Of a DNA stretch of 64,000 nucleotides, positions 53,327 to 61,269 are shown in pieces. Source of the stretch: Asticcacaulis sp. AC402. GTDB lineage: Bacteria > Pseudomonadota > Alphaproteobacteria > Caulobacterales > Caulobacteraceae. Every line of letters begins with the position of its first letter. The stretch's first letter is position 1. The stretch spans positions 1-64,000 of the forward strand of contig NZ_AWGC01000001.1 in the NCBI RefSeq assembly GCF_000495835.1, in the 5' to 3' direction. A program made the translations under genes and the position numbers. The notes under the pieces are model-generated. The model was not told where the DNA came from and did not search any database. It saw only the letters and a program-made list of their open reading frames with translations.

Positions 53327-54165
53327 CCTGCTCCGCTGATCGCCCTCCACAGCCGCATGGCCTGTTTCATCTCAGCCACGTCATGTACACGCACCATCTT
53401 CGCACCTTCCGCAACGGCATGCAAATGGACGGCAACCGTGGCGCCGATGCGGTCGTCGGGTTGTGACGGTTCAGCACCTTCGCGCTCCTCAAGAGCGGCA
53501 ATAAAGCGCTTGCGCGATGCCGCCATAACCAGCGGGAAGTCGTTCCCGGACAGGCGGCGGGTCGCACGAATCAGATCGAGATTGTGATCCAGGTTCTTGC
53601 CGAAACCGATGCCGGGATCGAGCCAGATGCGGCTTTTGGAAACGCCGGCCCTGATCGCGGCGCCGGCGCGTTCCAGCAGGTAGGATTCGACCTCGCCGAC
53701 GACGTCCTCGTACCACGGGTTGGACTGCATGGTGCGTGGCTCACCTTTCATATGCATCAGAACGATGTCGCCGTTCAGCTTTGCTGCAATTTCCAAACTT
53801 TCGGAACTGTAGGACAAGGCACTGACATCGTTCCAGATTTGGGCTCCTGCCTTGAAGGCTTCCTCGGCCACTTCGGGCTTGAAGGTGTCGATGCTGAGCG
53901 CAATATCGGTCAGGCTTGACAAGGCCGAAATCAGCGGCACGACACGGTTGATTTCTTCTTCCAGGGTGACAGGCGCTGCACCCGGGCGGGTCGATTCACC
54001 GCCAATATCAAGCACGTCGGCGCCGTCCCGGATGAGTTGTTGCGCGTGTTCAAGCCCGGCCTCGAGACCGAAATGCCGTCCGCCATCGGAGAAGCTGTCA
54101 GGTGTGACATTGACCACACCCATGATCAATGGTCCTCGGGCGGCATAGAGATCAAGCAGCAACAT
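53323..54165 (-). CDS. folP: Dihydropteroate synthase
   Basis: The 280-residue enzyme has the DHPS TIM barrel: LIMGVVNVTPDSFSDGG, DIGGESTRPGA, WNDVSAL, LMHMKGEPRTMQ and the pterin-site segment MAASRKRFI, plus IGATVAVHLHAV. It condenses p-aminobenzoate with dihydropterin pyrophosphate and is the sulfonamide target. ATG at 54165 is preceded by GGAAGGTG; the frame extends 30 codons upstream without support. folB/folK are not adjacent. The next gene overlaps its stop. Confidence 0.95.
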   Translation of the reverse strand: MLLLDLYAARGPLIMGVVNVTPDSFSDGGRHFGLEAGLEHAQQLIRDGADVLDIGGESTRPGAAPVTLEEEINRVVPLISALSSLTDIALSIDTFKPEVAEEAFKAGAQIWNDVSALSYSSESLEIAAKLNGDIVLMHMKGEPRTMQSNPWYEDVVGEVESYLLERAGAAIRAGVSKSRIWLDPGIGFGKNLDHNLDLIRATRRLSGNDFPLVMAASRKRFIAALEEREGAEPSQPDDRIGATVAVHLHAVAEGAKMVRVHDVAEMKQAMRLWRAISGAG

Positions 54166-54262
54166 GAATTCACCTTCCAGGCGAAAACTAGCTTGATTCC
54201 TGAAACAAGGAACTCCCCTGTTTTCGAGGCTGCATCCACCGCGAAGCCGCATCACGCAAAAG

Positions 54263-54332
54263 GGTCCACAGATTGCGCATATTTCACATATTATTCAGAG
54301 ACTTAATCTGTGAAATCTGTGTAATCTGTGGA
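54263..54332. repeat. Inverted repeat family C, copy 2
   Basis: GTCCACAGATT at the left end and AATCTGTGTAATCTGTGGAC at the right end, as in 16148-16227, with a different centre. It lies between folP and murB. Confidence 0.8.
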
Positions 54333-54333
54333 C

Positions 54334-55239
54334 CTACTTTACTTTTCCTATCCGCTTGATTTCCCAGTTGAGCGCGATGCCCAACTTGGCCAGGACTTCA
54401 GCACGCACGGCCTCGCCCAGGCCTTCCAGGTCGGCCGCGGTCGCTTCGCCGGTATTGATCATGAAGTTGGCATGCAACTCCGAGAACTTGGCGCCGCCAT
54501 GCAGCTTGCCGCGCCAGCCGGCTTCGTCGACGCATTGCCAGGCTGAACGACCATCAGGGTTTTTGAAGGTCGAGCCGCCCGTCTTTTCGCGGATCGGCTG
54601 GGTCGTTTCGCGGCGGCTCGTGATTTCATCGATCCGCGCCTGGACGGCGGCAGGATCATCCGGCGTTCCCCGAAACGTCGCGCCCATCCAGACGATTTCG
54701 GCCGGAATATCCGTATGACGGTAGGTAAAACCGAAGTCGGCGTTCTGAAACTCACGGCGTGCGCCGGTCCGGTCATAGCCCCAGGCCGAAACCAGCACGT
54801 CCTTGGTTTCGCGACCATAGCAGCCGGCATTCATGGTCAGGGCGCCGCCAATCGTGCCGGGGATGCCGGCATAGAATTCCAGCCCGGCCAGACCGGCCTT
54901 GGCGGCGGCCTTGGCCACCATACTGTCCAATGCGCCCGGCCCGGCGGTGATGAATTCGCCGTCGATGGTAATTTCGGCAAATGCCCTGCCCGCCAGCCGG
55001 ACGACTACGCCTTCGACGCCACCGTCGCGGACGATGACGTTGGAGCCAACCCCGATACAGGTCACCGGCACGACCGGATCGAGTTGACGCAGGAAGTCGC
55101 TGAGATCCTGAGGATCGGCCGGGATAAACAGCGCCTCGGCCGGACCGCCGACACGGAACCAGGTAAAGGGCGCCAGCGGCTCGCCGAACAGCACCTTCCC
55201 GCGCGTCGACGGAAGGGTCCAGGTCTTTGGCCAGGTCAT
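54334..55239 (-). CDS. murB: UDP-N-acetylenolpyruvoylglucosamine reductase
   Basis: The 301-residue flavoprotein has the MurB FAD domain ([51 protein letters not shown]) and the substrate part with YRHTDIP, the catalytic serine in [10 protein letters not shown] and the glutamate in [10 protein letters not shown]. It makes UDP-MurNAc for peptidoglycan. ATG at 55239 overlaps the murC stop (ATGA), so murC-murB are translationally coupled, as in the usual dcw cluster. The ddl gene that often follows is absent here. Confidence 0.96.
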   Translation of the reverse strand: MTWPKTWTLPSTRGKVLFGEPLAPFTWFRVGGPAEALFIPADPQDLSDFLRQLDPVVPVTCIGVGSNVIVRDGGVEGVVVRLAGRAFAEITIDGEFITAGPGALDSMVAKAAAKAGLAGLEFYAGIPGTIGGALTMNAGCYGRETKDVLVSAWGYDRTGARREFQNADFGFTYRHTDIPAEIVWMGATFRGTPDDPAAVQARIDEITSRRETTQPIREKTGGSTFKNPDGRSAWQCVDEAGWRGKLHGGAKFSELHANFMINTGEATAADLEGLGEAVRAEVLAKLGIALNWEIKRIGKVK

Positions 55240-56669
55240 TCCGCGGCTTTCAAGGCTTCGAGCTGCCCGGGCAAGGCGTAGGCCCACTGGGTGATGTCAC
55301 CGGCGCCCAGGCAAACCACCAGGTCGCCCGGCCTGGCTTCGGCGACGACGATGCCTGCCAGGGCGGCCGGCCCATCCAGTGCGATGGCGTTACGGTGGCC
55401 GAAGCGGTGCAGGCCTTCGACCAGGGCGGCCTTGCTGACGCCGTCAATCGGAGTTTCACCGGCACTGTAGACATCGGCGACGATGACCGTATCGGCATCG
55501 TGGAAACACGACGAGAACTCGGTCATCAGGTCGCGCAGGCGGGTATAGCGGTGCGGCTGAACCACGGCGATGACGCGGCCCTGGCTAACCTGGCGGGCGG
55601 CCGTCAGTACGGCGGCGATTTCGACCGGGTGATGGCCGTAGTCGTCGATAACGCGGATGCCATCAACGACTCCGGTGGTGGTAAAGCGACGCTTGACCCC
55701 GCCGAAACCGGCTAGCCCCTTGCGGGCATCGTCTTCGGTCACACCCAGTTCGCGGGCGATGGCGATGGCGGCGGTGGCATTGCTGACATTGTGGTTGCCG
55801 GTCATCGGCAGCCTGATTTTTTCCCAGGTGAAAGGTTCGACGCCCGACGGCTGGAACTGGACGTCGAAACAGGCGCCTTCCGGGCCGAATTCGATGTTCA
55901 GGCAGCGGACCTCGGCTTGCGGGCTTGTGCCGTAGGGGATCAGGCGGCGGTTCTCGACCTTGGCGGCCAGGGCCTGGACTTCGGGATGGTCGATACAGAC
56001 GGCGGCAAAACCGTAAAAGGGGATGTTCTCGACGAAATCGACAAAACCCTTTTTGACGGCGTCGAAATCGCCCCAGTGGTCAAGGTGTTCGGCGTCGATA
56101 TTGGTGACAATGGCCAGGGTCGATTTCAGGCGCAGGAAGGAACCATCAGATTCATCGGCCTCGACCACGATCCAGTCGCCGTCGCCGACCTTGGCATTGG
56201 TGCCGTAATTGTTGATGATGCCGCCATTGACCACGGTCGGGTCCATGCCACCGGCATCCAGCAGGCAGGCGACCATCGAGGTCGTGGTGGTTTTGCCATG
56301 GGTGCCGCCCACCGCGATCGAGAATTGCAGGCGCATCAGCTCGGCCAGCATTTCGGCGCGGCGGACCAGCGGGATGCGGCGGCGGCGCGCCTCGACCATT
56401 TCCGCGTTGTCCGGCTTGACTGCGGTTGAATAGACCAGGGCGCAGACGCCATCGCTGACGTGCTCAGCCGCGTGGCCGATGAAAACCTTCGCCCCCAGCT
56501 TTTCCAGCCGTTCGGTATTGGCCGAGGCCTTGGCGTCCGAGCCCTGGACCAGGTAGCCGATCTTGAGCATGATCTCGGCAATGCCGCTCATGCCAATGCC
56601 GCCTATGCCGACAAAATGGACCGGACCGAGGTCGAACGGTGTAGGGCGAATTTGGGAAAGTGAGGCCAT
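55236..56669 (-). CDS. murC: UDP-N-acetylmuramate-L-alanine ligase
   Basis: The 477-residue ligase has the Mur N-domain ([16 protein letters not shown]), the ATP loop [11 protein letters not shown] near residue 120, the central-domain motifs [34 protein letters not shown] and GNHNVSNA, and a C-terminal domain with [11 protein letters not shown]. It adds L-alanine to UDP-MurNAc. ATG at 56669 is preferred over a GTG five codons earlier; the ribosome site is weak for both. It is the first gene of a murC-murB pair and has no other dcw genes upstream within the window. Confidence 0.96.
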   Translation of the reverse strand: MASLSQIRPTPFDLGPVHFVGIGGIGMSGIAEIMLKIGYLVQGSDAKASANTERLEKLGAKVFIGHAAEHVSDGVCALVYSTAVKPDNAEMVEARRRRIPLVRRAEMLAELMRLQFSIAVGGTHGKTTTTSMVACLLDAGGMDPTVVNGGIINNYGTNAKVGDGDWIVVEADESDGSFLRLKSTLAIVTNIDAEHLDHWGDFDAVKKGFVDFVENIPFYGFAAVCIDHPEVQALAAKVENRRLIPYGTSPQAEVRCLNIEFGPEGACFDVQFQPSGVEPFTWEKIRLPMTGNHNVSNATAAIAIARELGVTEDDARKGLAGFGGVKRRFTTTGVVDGIRVIDDYGHHPVEIAAVLTAARQVSQGRVIAVVQPHRYTRLRDLMTEFSSCFHDADTVIVADVYSAGETPIDGVSKAALVEGLHRFGHRNAIALDGPAALAGIVVAEARPGDLVVCLGAGDITQWAYALPGQLEALKAAE

Positions 56670-56808
56670 CAGGACAGGTTTCACGCGCGACAGTGAAGGG
56701 AAGGAGTACGCGCTTTATACTACGCTGTCGTAGCTGTCACGGGGCGTTTTCAACTTGGTGACGGGCGCGTTTAATGGCACAATAGCATTAAGAGGTATGG
56801 CGCTGATC

Positions 56809-57045
56809 ATGGACAGGATTACAGTTTCTCTGGACGACGGCAACAGCGATTGGGTGCAACAACAGGCCGGCACCAATGCCGACGCCTATGTCAACGGTGT
56901 ACTGCGCAAAGACCAGGAGCGCAAAACGGCTGAAGCTGAGGTAAATCGCTTGCTCGATGAGGCCGACGACAGTGGCGTCAGTGACAAAACTATCGAACAG
57001 ATTTGGGAAGACGCCGAGGCACGCTATCGTGCTCAAAATGGCTGA
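56809..57045 (+). CDS. parD: ParD-like antitoxin
   Basis: The 78-residue product begins MDRITVSLDDGNSDWVQQQA, the beta-strand plus helix of a ribbon-helix-helix DNA-binding fold, followed by an acidic helical tail typical of ParD antitoxins. An ATG four codons earlier (56797), closely behind AAGAGG, is an alternative start. It overlaps the toxin gene by eight bases. The pair should be self-repressing through the RHH domain. Confidence 0.78.
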   Translation: MDRITVSLDDGNSDWVQQQAGTNADAYVNGVLRKDQERKTAEAEVNRLLDEADDSGVSDKTIEQIWEDAEARYRAQNG

Positions 57046-57328
57046 CGACAGATTAAGCCGTAAGGCCGAAGGCGATCTCACCGAGATAGCCATATATGGC
57101 TTTGAAAATTTTGGTTTTGTGAAATCGCGTGCCTACCGAGATAATCAGTTAGTTTTACTCCAGATGTTGACCGAGCATCCGCGCGCCGGAGCGATCTTCG
57201 GTAGCAAAGGCGACAGGCGGCGATTTGTCCATCAGGCGCATGCAGTTTACGATCGTATTTCCGGCAACAGTATATTCGTTCAGCGTATCTTGCATCATTC
57301 GCAAGATGCTTTGCGTCATCTGCCGTGA
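57038..57328 (+). CDS. parE: ParE/RelE-type toxin
   Basis: The 96-residue protein has the ParE fold: LSRKAEGDLTEIAIYGFENFG, the central FGSKGDRRRFVHQAHAVYDRI and ending ILHHSQDALRHLP. Family members poison DNA gyrase (ParE) or cleave mRNA (RelE); the ending HHSQDALRHLP is ParE-like. The ATG at 57038 lies inside the antitoxin frame. Its TGA overlaps the GTG start of the cytochrome b561 gene (GTGA), so the toxin operon extends into a respiratory-type gene. Confidence 0.85.
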   Translation: MADDRLSRKAEGDLTEIAIYGFENFGFVKSRAYRDNQLVLLQMLTEHPRAGAIFGSKGDRRRFVHQAHAVYDRISGNSIFVQRILHHSQDALRHLP

Positions 57329-57882
57329 CGGCCGGAACCCTATCCAACCCGCAGGGCTACCCATTCGTTGCCCGGCTTCTCCACTGGAGCATCGCCGTTT
57401 GTGTGCTTTCTTTGATTCCGGCGGGCCTCCTCATGAACCATGTCCCGTCCGGCGAGCCGCAGAACACCCTCTATACCGTCCACCGGTCGTTGGGGGTTCT
57501 GGTGCTGGTCCTGTCGGTGATCCGGCTGGGCTATCGGCTTACGACGCGATGGCCCAAACCCGAAACCAGCCTGACATCCTGGCAGCGAAGGGCATCGGCC
57601 ACCGTGCACAGCCTTTTCTACGGGCTGCTGATCATCCAGCCCCTGGTCGGATGGTATGCCACCTCGGCCTATGGCGCCGCCATCAGCGTCTTTGGCCTGT
57701 TCGATCTGCCGCCCCTGAGCGCAAAGAACGCCGTCGCCGCCGATCTATGGTTCAATGCCCACGACGTTTTGGGCTTTAGCCTGGCGGGCCTGGTCGTGAT
57801 GCATGTCGGCGCCGCGCTTTACCATCACCATCTGCGACGCGACGACGTTCACATCCGCATGCTTGCCGGCCGAAGGCATTAA
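57325..57882 (+). CDS. Cytochrome b561 family protein
   Basis: The 185-residue protein has four membrane helices with heme-ligand histidines (LLHWSIAVCVLSLIPAGLLM, TVHRSLGVLVLVL, TVHSLFYGLLII, NAHDVLGFSLAGLVVMHVGA). Bacterial cytochrome b561 proteins move electrons from the quinol pool, in some cases to superoxide. The start is GTG at 57325, overlapping the parE stop. A start inside the toxin gene with no intergenic gap means its translation depends on the toxin transcript. Confidence 0.9.
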   Translation: MTAGTLSNPQGYPFVARLLHWSIAVCVLSLIPAGLLMNHVPSGEPQNTLYTVHRSLGVLVLVLSVIRLGYRLTTRWPKPETSLTSWQRRASATVHSLFYGLLIIQPLVGWYATSAYGAAISVFGLFDLPPLSAKNAVAADLWFNAHDVLGFSLAGLVVMHVGAALYHHHLRRDDVHIRMLAGRRH

Positions 57883-58019
57883 AGGGCTCATATTCGCCCA
57901 GGTGGCTTAATCGGGCACAGGCGCCACACCTCATTAATGATTTGTTAACCACGTTGTCTTTTGGCGCAACCGACGTTACGTTTTGCGATTGAGTCTATGA
58001 CGCCGCAGGGGCTGAATGC

Positions 58020-58835
58020 GTGGCTAAGGTATGGATTTACAGTCTTGGCTGGCTGGTCCTCGGGCTGTGCGCAGTCCTTGCCCTGCCCCGGCGCACCGAT
58101 GGGCTGGAAACAATGCTGCGTAGCCAGATCGAGCAGCGGCTGGCGGCTCAGGGCCTGGGCGGTTTCGAGGTTCGCATGGACGGACAAGGCGCCACCCTTG
58201 CGTACCGCGACGACGGATTTTCCCAGGTCGCGGCGTCGGGCGATACGGCCGGCGACCGTATGCAGCGCGCCGTTACCGTGACACGCGGCGTAACCGGCGG
58301 TCTGCCCGAACGTGCCGGCTATGGCGGCGTGCTGGTGGGACCGGTGACAGGCGTAAGGGTGAACGAAGCTTCGGTCATTGCCATGCAGACGCGACTGGAC
58401 GCGGCCGCCACCCAGACCGCCATGGCTGAGCAGGCCGAGCAGGCGGCCGACGACTGCACCGGCCGGGTTACCCAGGCCGTGGCCAGCCGCAGGCTGCAGT
58501 TCGTGTCGGGGAGCGCCGAACTGACCGGTGACAGCCAGGCGATACTGACCGATGTCTACACCACGCTCCAGACCTGTCCCCAGGGCCTGATCCTGAATGT
58601 CGAGGGCTATACGGATAATGTCGGCCAGGACCTCGACAACATGAAGCTGTCAACCGCCCGGGCCGAAGCGGCGGCCTTTGCCCTGACCGATATGGGCCTG
58701 GCTCAGGCATCGGTCACATCCCGGGGCTACGGCGCCCAGGATCCGATTGCCGACAATGCCACCGAGGAGGGCCGCGCGCGCAACCGCCGCGTCGACTTCA
58801 TCCTGCGGCCACGCGATGAACCGGAGGGGCCATAA
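58020..58835 (+). CDS. Membrane-anchored BON-like/OmpA protein, module A
   Basis: The 271-residue protein starts with an uncleaved-looking hydrophobic helix (WIYSLGWLVLGLCAVLALP). A BON-like segment follows (IEQRLAAQGLGGFEVRMDGQ to GYGGVLVGPVTGVRV), then a C-terminal OmpA peptidoglycan-binding domain: LQFVSGSAELTGDSQAIL, EGYTDNVGQ, the LSTARAEAAAFAL helix arginine and RNRRVDFIL. It should tether the inner membrane to the cell wall. The start is GTG at 58020 with AGGGG upstream. It is the first gene of a module repeated at 59401-60980, where the same domain order and length (271) recur. Confidence 0.85.
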   Translation: MAKVWIYSLGWLVLGLCAVLALPRRTDGLETMLRSQIEQRLAAQGLGGFEVRMDGQGATLAYRDDGFSQVAASGDTAGDRMQRAVTVTRGVTGGLPERAGYGGVLVGPVTGVRVNEASVIAMQTRLDAAATQTAMAEQAEQAADDCTGRVTQAVASRRLQFVSGSAELTGDSQAILTDVYTTLQTCPQGLILNVEGYTDNVGQDLDNMKLSTARAEAAAFALTDMGLAQASVTSRGYGAQDPIADNATEEGRARNRRVDFILRPRDEPEGP

Positions 58836-58900
58836 TGTCCTCAAGGAGCGGAGCGTTAGGACAAACAAGAATGTCCTCAAGAAGCGGAGCGTTAGGACAA
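58834..58900 (+). repeat. Repeat family E, tandem pair before a microprotein gene
   Basis: Two units reading AATGTCCTCAAGGAGCGGAG and AATGTCCTCAAGAAGCGGAG, each ending GCGTTAGGACA, 37 bases apart. They share the pattern AAnGTCCTnAAGnnGCGnAG with 6805-6864. The second unit provides AGGA ahead of the ATG at 58903. Confidence 0.75.
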
Positions 58901-58902
58901 TA

Positions 58903-58998
58903 ATGCTGTACCTGGTGTATGACTTGCGCTGGCTCCTGCTCGCCGCCCTGCTGCTGGGGGCGGTGTTCGGCTTTGCCGCCCACCGTTGGGGGCGCTGA
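58903..58998 (+). CDS. 31-residue single-helix membrane microprotein, module A
   Basis: ATG at 58903 with AGGA seven to ten bases upstream opens a 31-codon frame ending TGA at 58998. The product starts MLYLVYDLRWLLLAALLLGA and ends in HRWGR: one membrane helix with a basic tail. The same length and pattern (MLYL..LRW.LLLAL.LG, then a basic end) is found at 60220-60315 after the second OmpA gene, which is strong evidence that both are real. The stop is one base before the ATG of the next gene. Function unknown. Confidence 0.75.
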   Translation: MLYLVYDLRWLLLAALLLGAVFGFAAHRWGR

Positions 58999-58999
58999 C

Positions 59000-59326
59000 A
59001 TGGTGTGGCTCTGGGTTCACTCACTCGTGCTGATCGCCCTGACCTTCTCTCTGGGTCTGGTGCTGGGTCATATCGTGTCTGCGGCGACCCGGAGCACGGT
59101 CCGCACGGTGCCTGCCAGTGCCAGCTTCCTGCCCCCCAAGGACGACATCATCTACCCGCCTTATCATGGTGCCGACCTCGCCCCGAAACCGCTTCCGGCC
59201 GTCGCCGAGCCGCCACGGCCGAAGCCGGAACCGCTGTTCACACCTCCGCCGAGGATCAGACCGCAACTTCTGTTCCCGATCAATCAGTTCGGTATCGTCA
59301 CGGTGACCCAGGCGCCGGCGATCTGA
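59000..59326 (+). CDS. Single-span membrane protein with Pro-rich tail, module A
   Basis: The 108-residue protein has one N-terminal helix (LWVHSLVLIALTFSLGLVLG) and an extended proline-rich tail (PPKDDIIYPPYHGADLAPKP and PRPKPEPLFTPPPRIRPQL). It corresponds in position to the third gene of module B, but lacks that protein's C-terminal helix-hairpin-helix domain. ATG at 59000 lies one base after the previous stop, so the genes are coupled. It resembles ArfC of mycobacteria in position and in having a short W-containing anchor followed by a low-complexity tail. Confidence 0.7.
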   Translation: MVWLWVHSLVLIALTFSLGLVLGHIVSAATRSTVRTVPASASFLPPKDDIIYPPYHGADLAPKPLPAVAEPPRPKPEPLFTPPPRIRPQLLFPINQFGIVTVTQAPAI

Positions 59327-59400
59327 ACCCGGACGGCCATGAAGCCGCCGCAGTTGTCTTCGACAACGCCGTATAGGGAATCGCTGTAGAGATTCAAATC

Positions 59401-60216
59401 ATGAAGAAGAACATGATCCATATCGCCGGGTGGGCGGCTTTGCTGGTCGTGGGCGCAATCGCCCTGACCACGACCAAGTCAGCCACCGAAACCGGTCTGA
59501 CGCGTGAAGCCCAGGCAAAACTGGTGCAGGTTGGTGTCACCGGTGTGACCGTGACGGCATCGGGCCAGGAACTGGTGCTCAATGGCACGCCCGATAAGAT
59601 CGCCGCCGCTCAGGCAGCGTTGAAGCCCGACGGCTTCTGGACAGGCCCGGTCACGGCCGTGCGCACCACAGCAATTGCGGCGGCCAGCCCGTCGGGTGCC
59701 AGCGAAAGCGCCAGTTCGACACAAAGCGCCAGTGCAACACTCAGCGTCAGTTCAAGTTCCGTGTCGACATCGTCGGCTTCGGCGTCATCGGCGACCGCAA
59801 CAGTTGCAGCGACAGAAACCGCCCAGCCGCTCAGTCGCGCCGGCCAGCGCTGTCAGGACCGGATCAATGCCGTGGTCGCCCGCAGCGGCATCCGTTACAG
59901 GTTCAACGCCTATGAACTGACGCCCCAGGGCGAACGGACGATGCGCGAGGTCTATCGCGCACTGCAAAGTTGCCCCGCTGACGTTAAGCTGACGATCACC
60001 GGTTATACCGACAATGTCGGCGCCGACGAGGTCAATAGGTCCCTGTCGGCCGGCCGCGCTGTCGACGCCATGAACGCCCTCACCGCCGCAGGCTGGCCCG
60101 ACGAAAAGGTCGCGGCCATTGGCGCTGGCAGCGCCGATCCGGTGGAGAGCAATGCCACCGCCGCTGGACGCAAAAAGAACCGCCGCGTCGTCTTTACCCT
60201 CAGTTCCGCGAGTTAA
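59401..60216 (+). CDS. Membrane-anchored BON-like/OmpA protein, module B
   Basis: The 271-residue protein begins with a hydrophobic segment (MIHIAGWAALLVVGAIALT). A BON-like region follows (REAQAKLVQVGVTGVTVTAS, then LNGTPDKIAAAQAAL), then a Ser/Ala-rich low-complexity linker (about 100-140) and a C-terminal OmpA domain: YRFNAYELTPQGERTM, ITGYTDNVGADEVNRSLSAG and KNRRVVFTL. It probably links the membrane to peptidoglycan. The length equals that of the module A protein, but the linker differs. ATG at 59401; the upstream gene ends 74 bases before. Confidence 0.85.
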   Translation: MKKNMIHIAGWAALLVVGAIALTTTKSATETGLTREAQAKLVQVGVTGVTVTASGQELVLNGTPDKIAAAQAALKPDGFWTGPVTAVRTTAIAAASPSGASESASSTQSASATLSVSSSSVSTSSASASSATATVAATETAQPLSRAGQRCQDRINAVVARSGIRYRFNAYELTPQGERTMREVYRALQSCPADVKLTITGYTDNVGADEVNRSLSAGRAVDAMNALTAAGWPDEKVAAIGAGSADPVESNATAAGRKKNRRVVFTLSSAS

Positions 60217-60219
60217 GCC

Positions 60220-60315
60220 ATGCTATATCTGATCTCCGAACTGCGCTGGTGGCTGCTGCTCGCTCTTGTCCTGGGCGTCGCTGTCGAATACGCCGCCCGT
60301 CGCTACGGCAAATAG
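60220..60315 (+). CDS. 31-residue single-helix membrane microprotein, module B
   Basis: ATG at 60220, three bases after the OmpA gene stop, opens a 31-codon frame: MLYLISELRWWLLLALVLGV at the start and ARRYGK at the end. It is a clear paralogue of the product at 58903-58998 (same length, shared MLYL, LRW, LG and basic C-terminus). Its TAG stop overlaps the GGAGGA ribosome site of the next gene, which suggests tight coupling. It is too short for ordinary gene prediction. Confidence 0.78.
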   Translation: MLYLISELRWWLLLALVLGVAVEYAARRYGK

Positions 60316-60326
60316 GAGGAAGCGCC

Positions 60327-60980
60327 TTGTCGATGCTGCTTAAATCCGCCGCCCTGTTGATCATCGCCTTCCTGATCGGGCGCGGCATTGGTTACCTGTT
60401 GACCCGCCAGGCGCGCAAGACCGCCGAAAAGCCGAAGCCGCTTCTGCTGGAAGACGAACTGCCGCCGCCCGCTGCTGAGTCCATCCTGCCGCCGGGCGAG
60501 GTCGAACTGATGCCGCTCGAGGCAAACTACGTGACCCTACCGGCGACTTCCGCGCCGGTCACGACCGTGGTCCCCAAGACGCGCAAGCCCAGGCCGGAAC
60601 CCGAGGTCATTGCCAAGGCCCGCGCCGCCGCCAAACCGGCAGCCCGCAAAGCGGAACCCTCCCCGGCTGTCTCTCCCCTTGCGGCCATGACCCCGGACCA
60701 GGTCGAGGCCGCCATTGCCGCGGCCGGCGCGCCCTTGGAACCCGCTCGCTTGAAGGTCGCCGACAAGGGCAAGCCCGATCCGCTGCTGGACATCGTCGGC
60801 ATTGGTCCGGTCAATGAGGTGCAGCTTCACGCCCTGGGTATCTATCACTTCCGCCAGATTGCTGCCTGGACGCCCGAGAACATCAAGTGGGTATCGGAGC
60901 GCATCAAGTTCCCTGGTCGGATAGTGCGCGAAAACTGGATGAAACAGGCTGCCGAGTTTGAGGCTGCGAAAAAGGGATAA
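60327..60980 (+). CDS. Single-span membrane protein with C-terminal helix-hairpin-helix domain, module B
   Basis: The 217-residue protein starts at TTG 60327, ideally spaced after GGAGGA. It has one helix (LLKSAALLIIAFLIGRGIGYL), an acidic and proline-rich linker, an Ala/Lys-rich stretch (KARAAAKPAARKAEPSPAVS), and a C-terminal domain DPLLDIVGIGPVNEVQLHAL to GIYHFRQIAAWTPENIKWV. The latter is the helix-hairpin-helix-like domain also seen appended to alphaproteobacterial NADH dehydrogenase subunit E and ribosomal protein L21. In this setting its partner is unknown; it may bind protein or nucleic acid on the cytoplasmic side. Confidence 0.82.
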   Translation: MSMLLKSAALLIIAFLIGRGIGYLLTRQARKTAEKPKPLLLEDELPPPAAESILPPGEVELMPLEANYVTLPATSAPVTTVVPKTRKPRPEPEVIAKARAAAKPAARKAEPSPAVSPLAAMTPDQVEAAIAAAGAPLEPARLKVADKGKPDPLLDIVGIGPVNEVQLHALGIYHFRQIAAWTPENIKWVSERIKFPGRIVRENWMKQAAEFEAAKKG

Positions 60981-61048
60981 GGCGTGTTACAAAAGATCGG
61001 CGCCTCGATAACGATGGCAAGCTTTCTTCTGGCCGCATCCGCAGCTTT

Positions 61049-61097
61049 ATAGCGCAATCCGATGTAGTGGAAGCCACCTTATCGGATTGCGCTCTAA
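61049..61097. repeat. Half element of repeat family A, copy 10
   Basis: One perfect-looking hairpin: TAGCGCAATCCGAT against ATCGGATTGCGCTCTA. Only the GCGCAATCC half of family A is present. The rest of the gap (60981-61269) holds no supported gene. Confidence 0.75.
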
Positions 61098-61269
61098 GGG
61101 TGAAACCCAGCTTGCCGTGAAAACGGATGACGACGTTAGGGAACTTCTGAACAATCGCGTTTCGATCGAATACTGTTTTGAAGACCGCCCACGCGACTGC
61201 TGGGAAAAGCGCCAGAATCATTGAGGTTGAGAGGGCGGAAAAACCGGTACGGCTTCCGCGACCAGTAAC

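Noticed and set aside
60904-61221. Minus-strand frame starting ATG at 61221 (MILALFPAVAWAVFKTVFDR)
   Set aside because: The first 40 residues look plausible, but the frame then runs through repeat A and into the 3' end of the module B gene. It could be a gene remnant, but nothing supports it.
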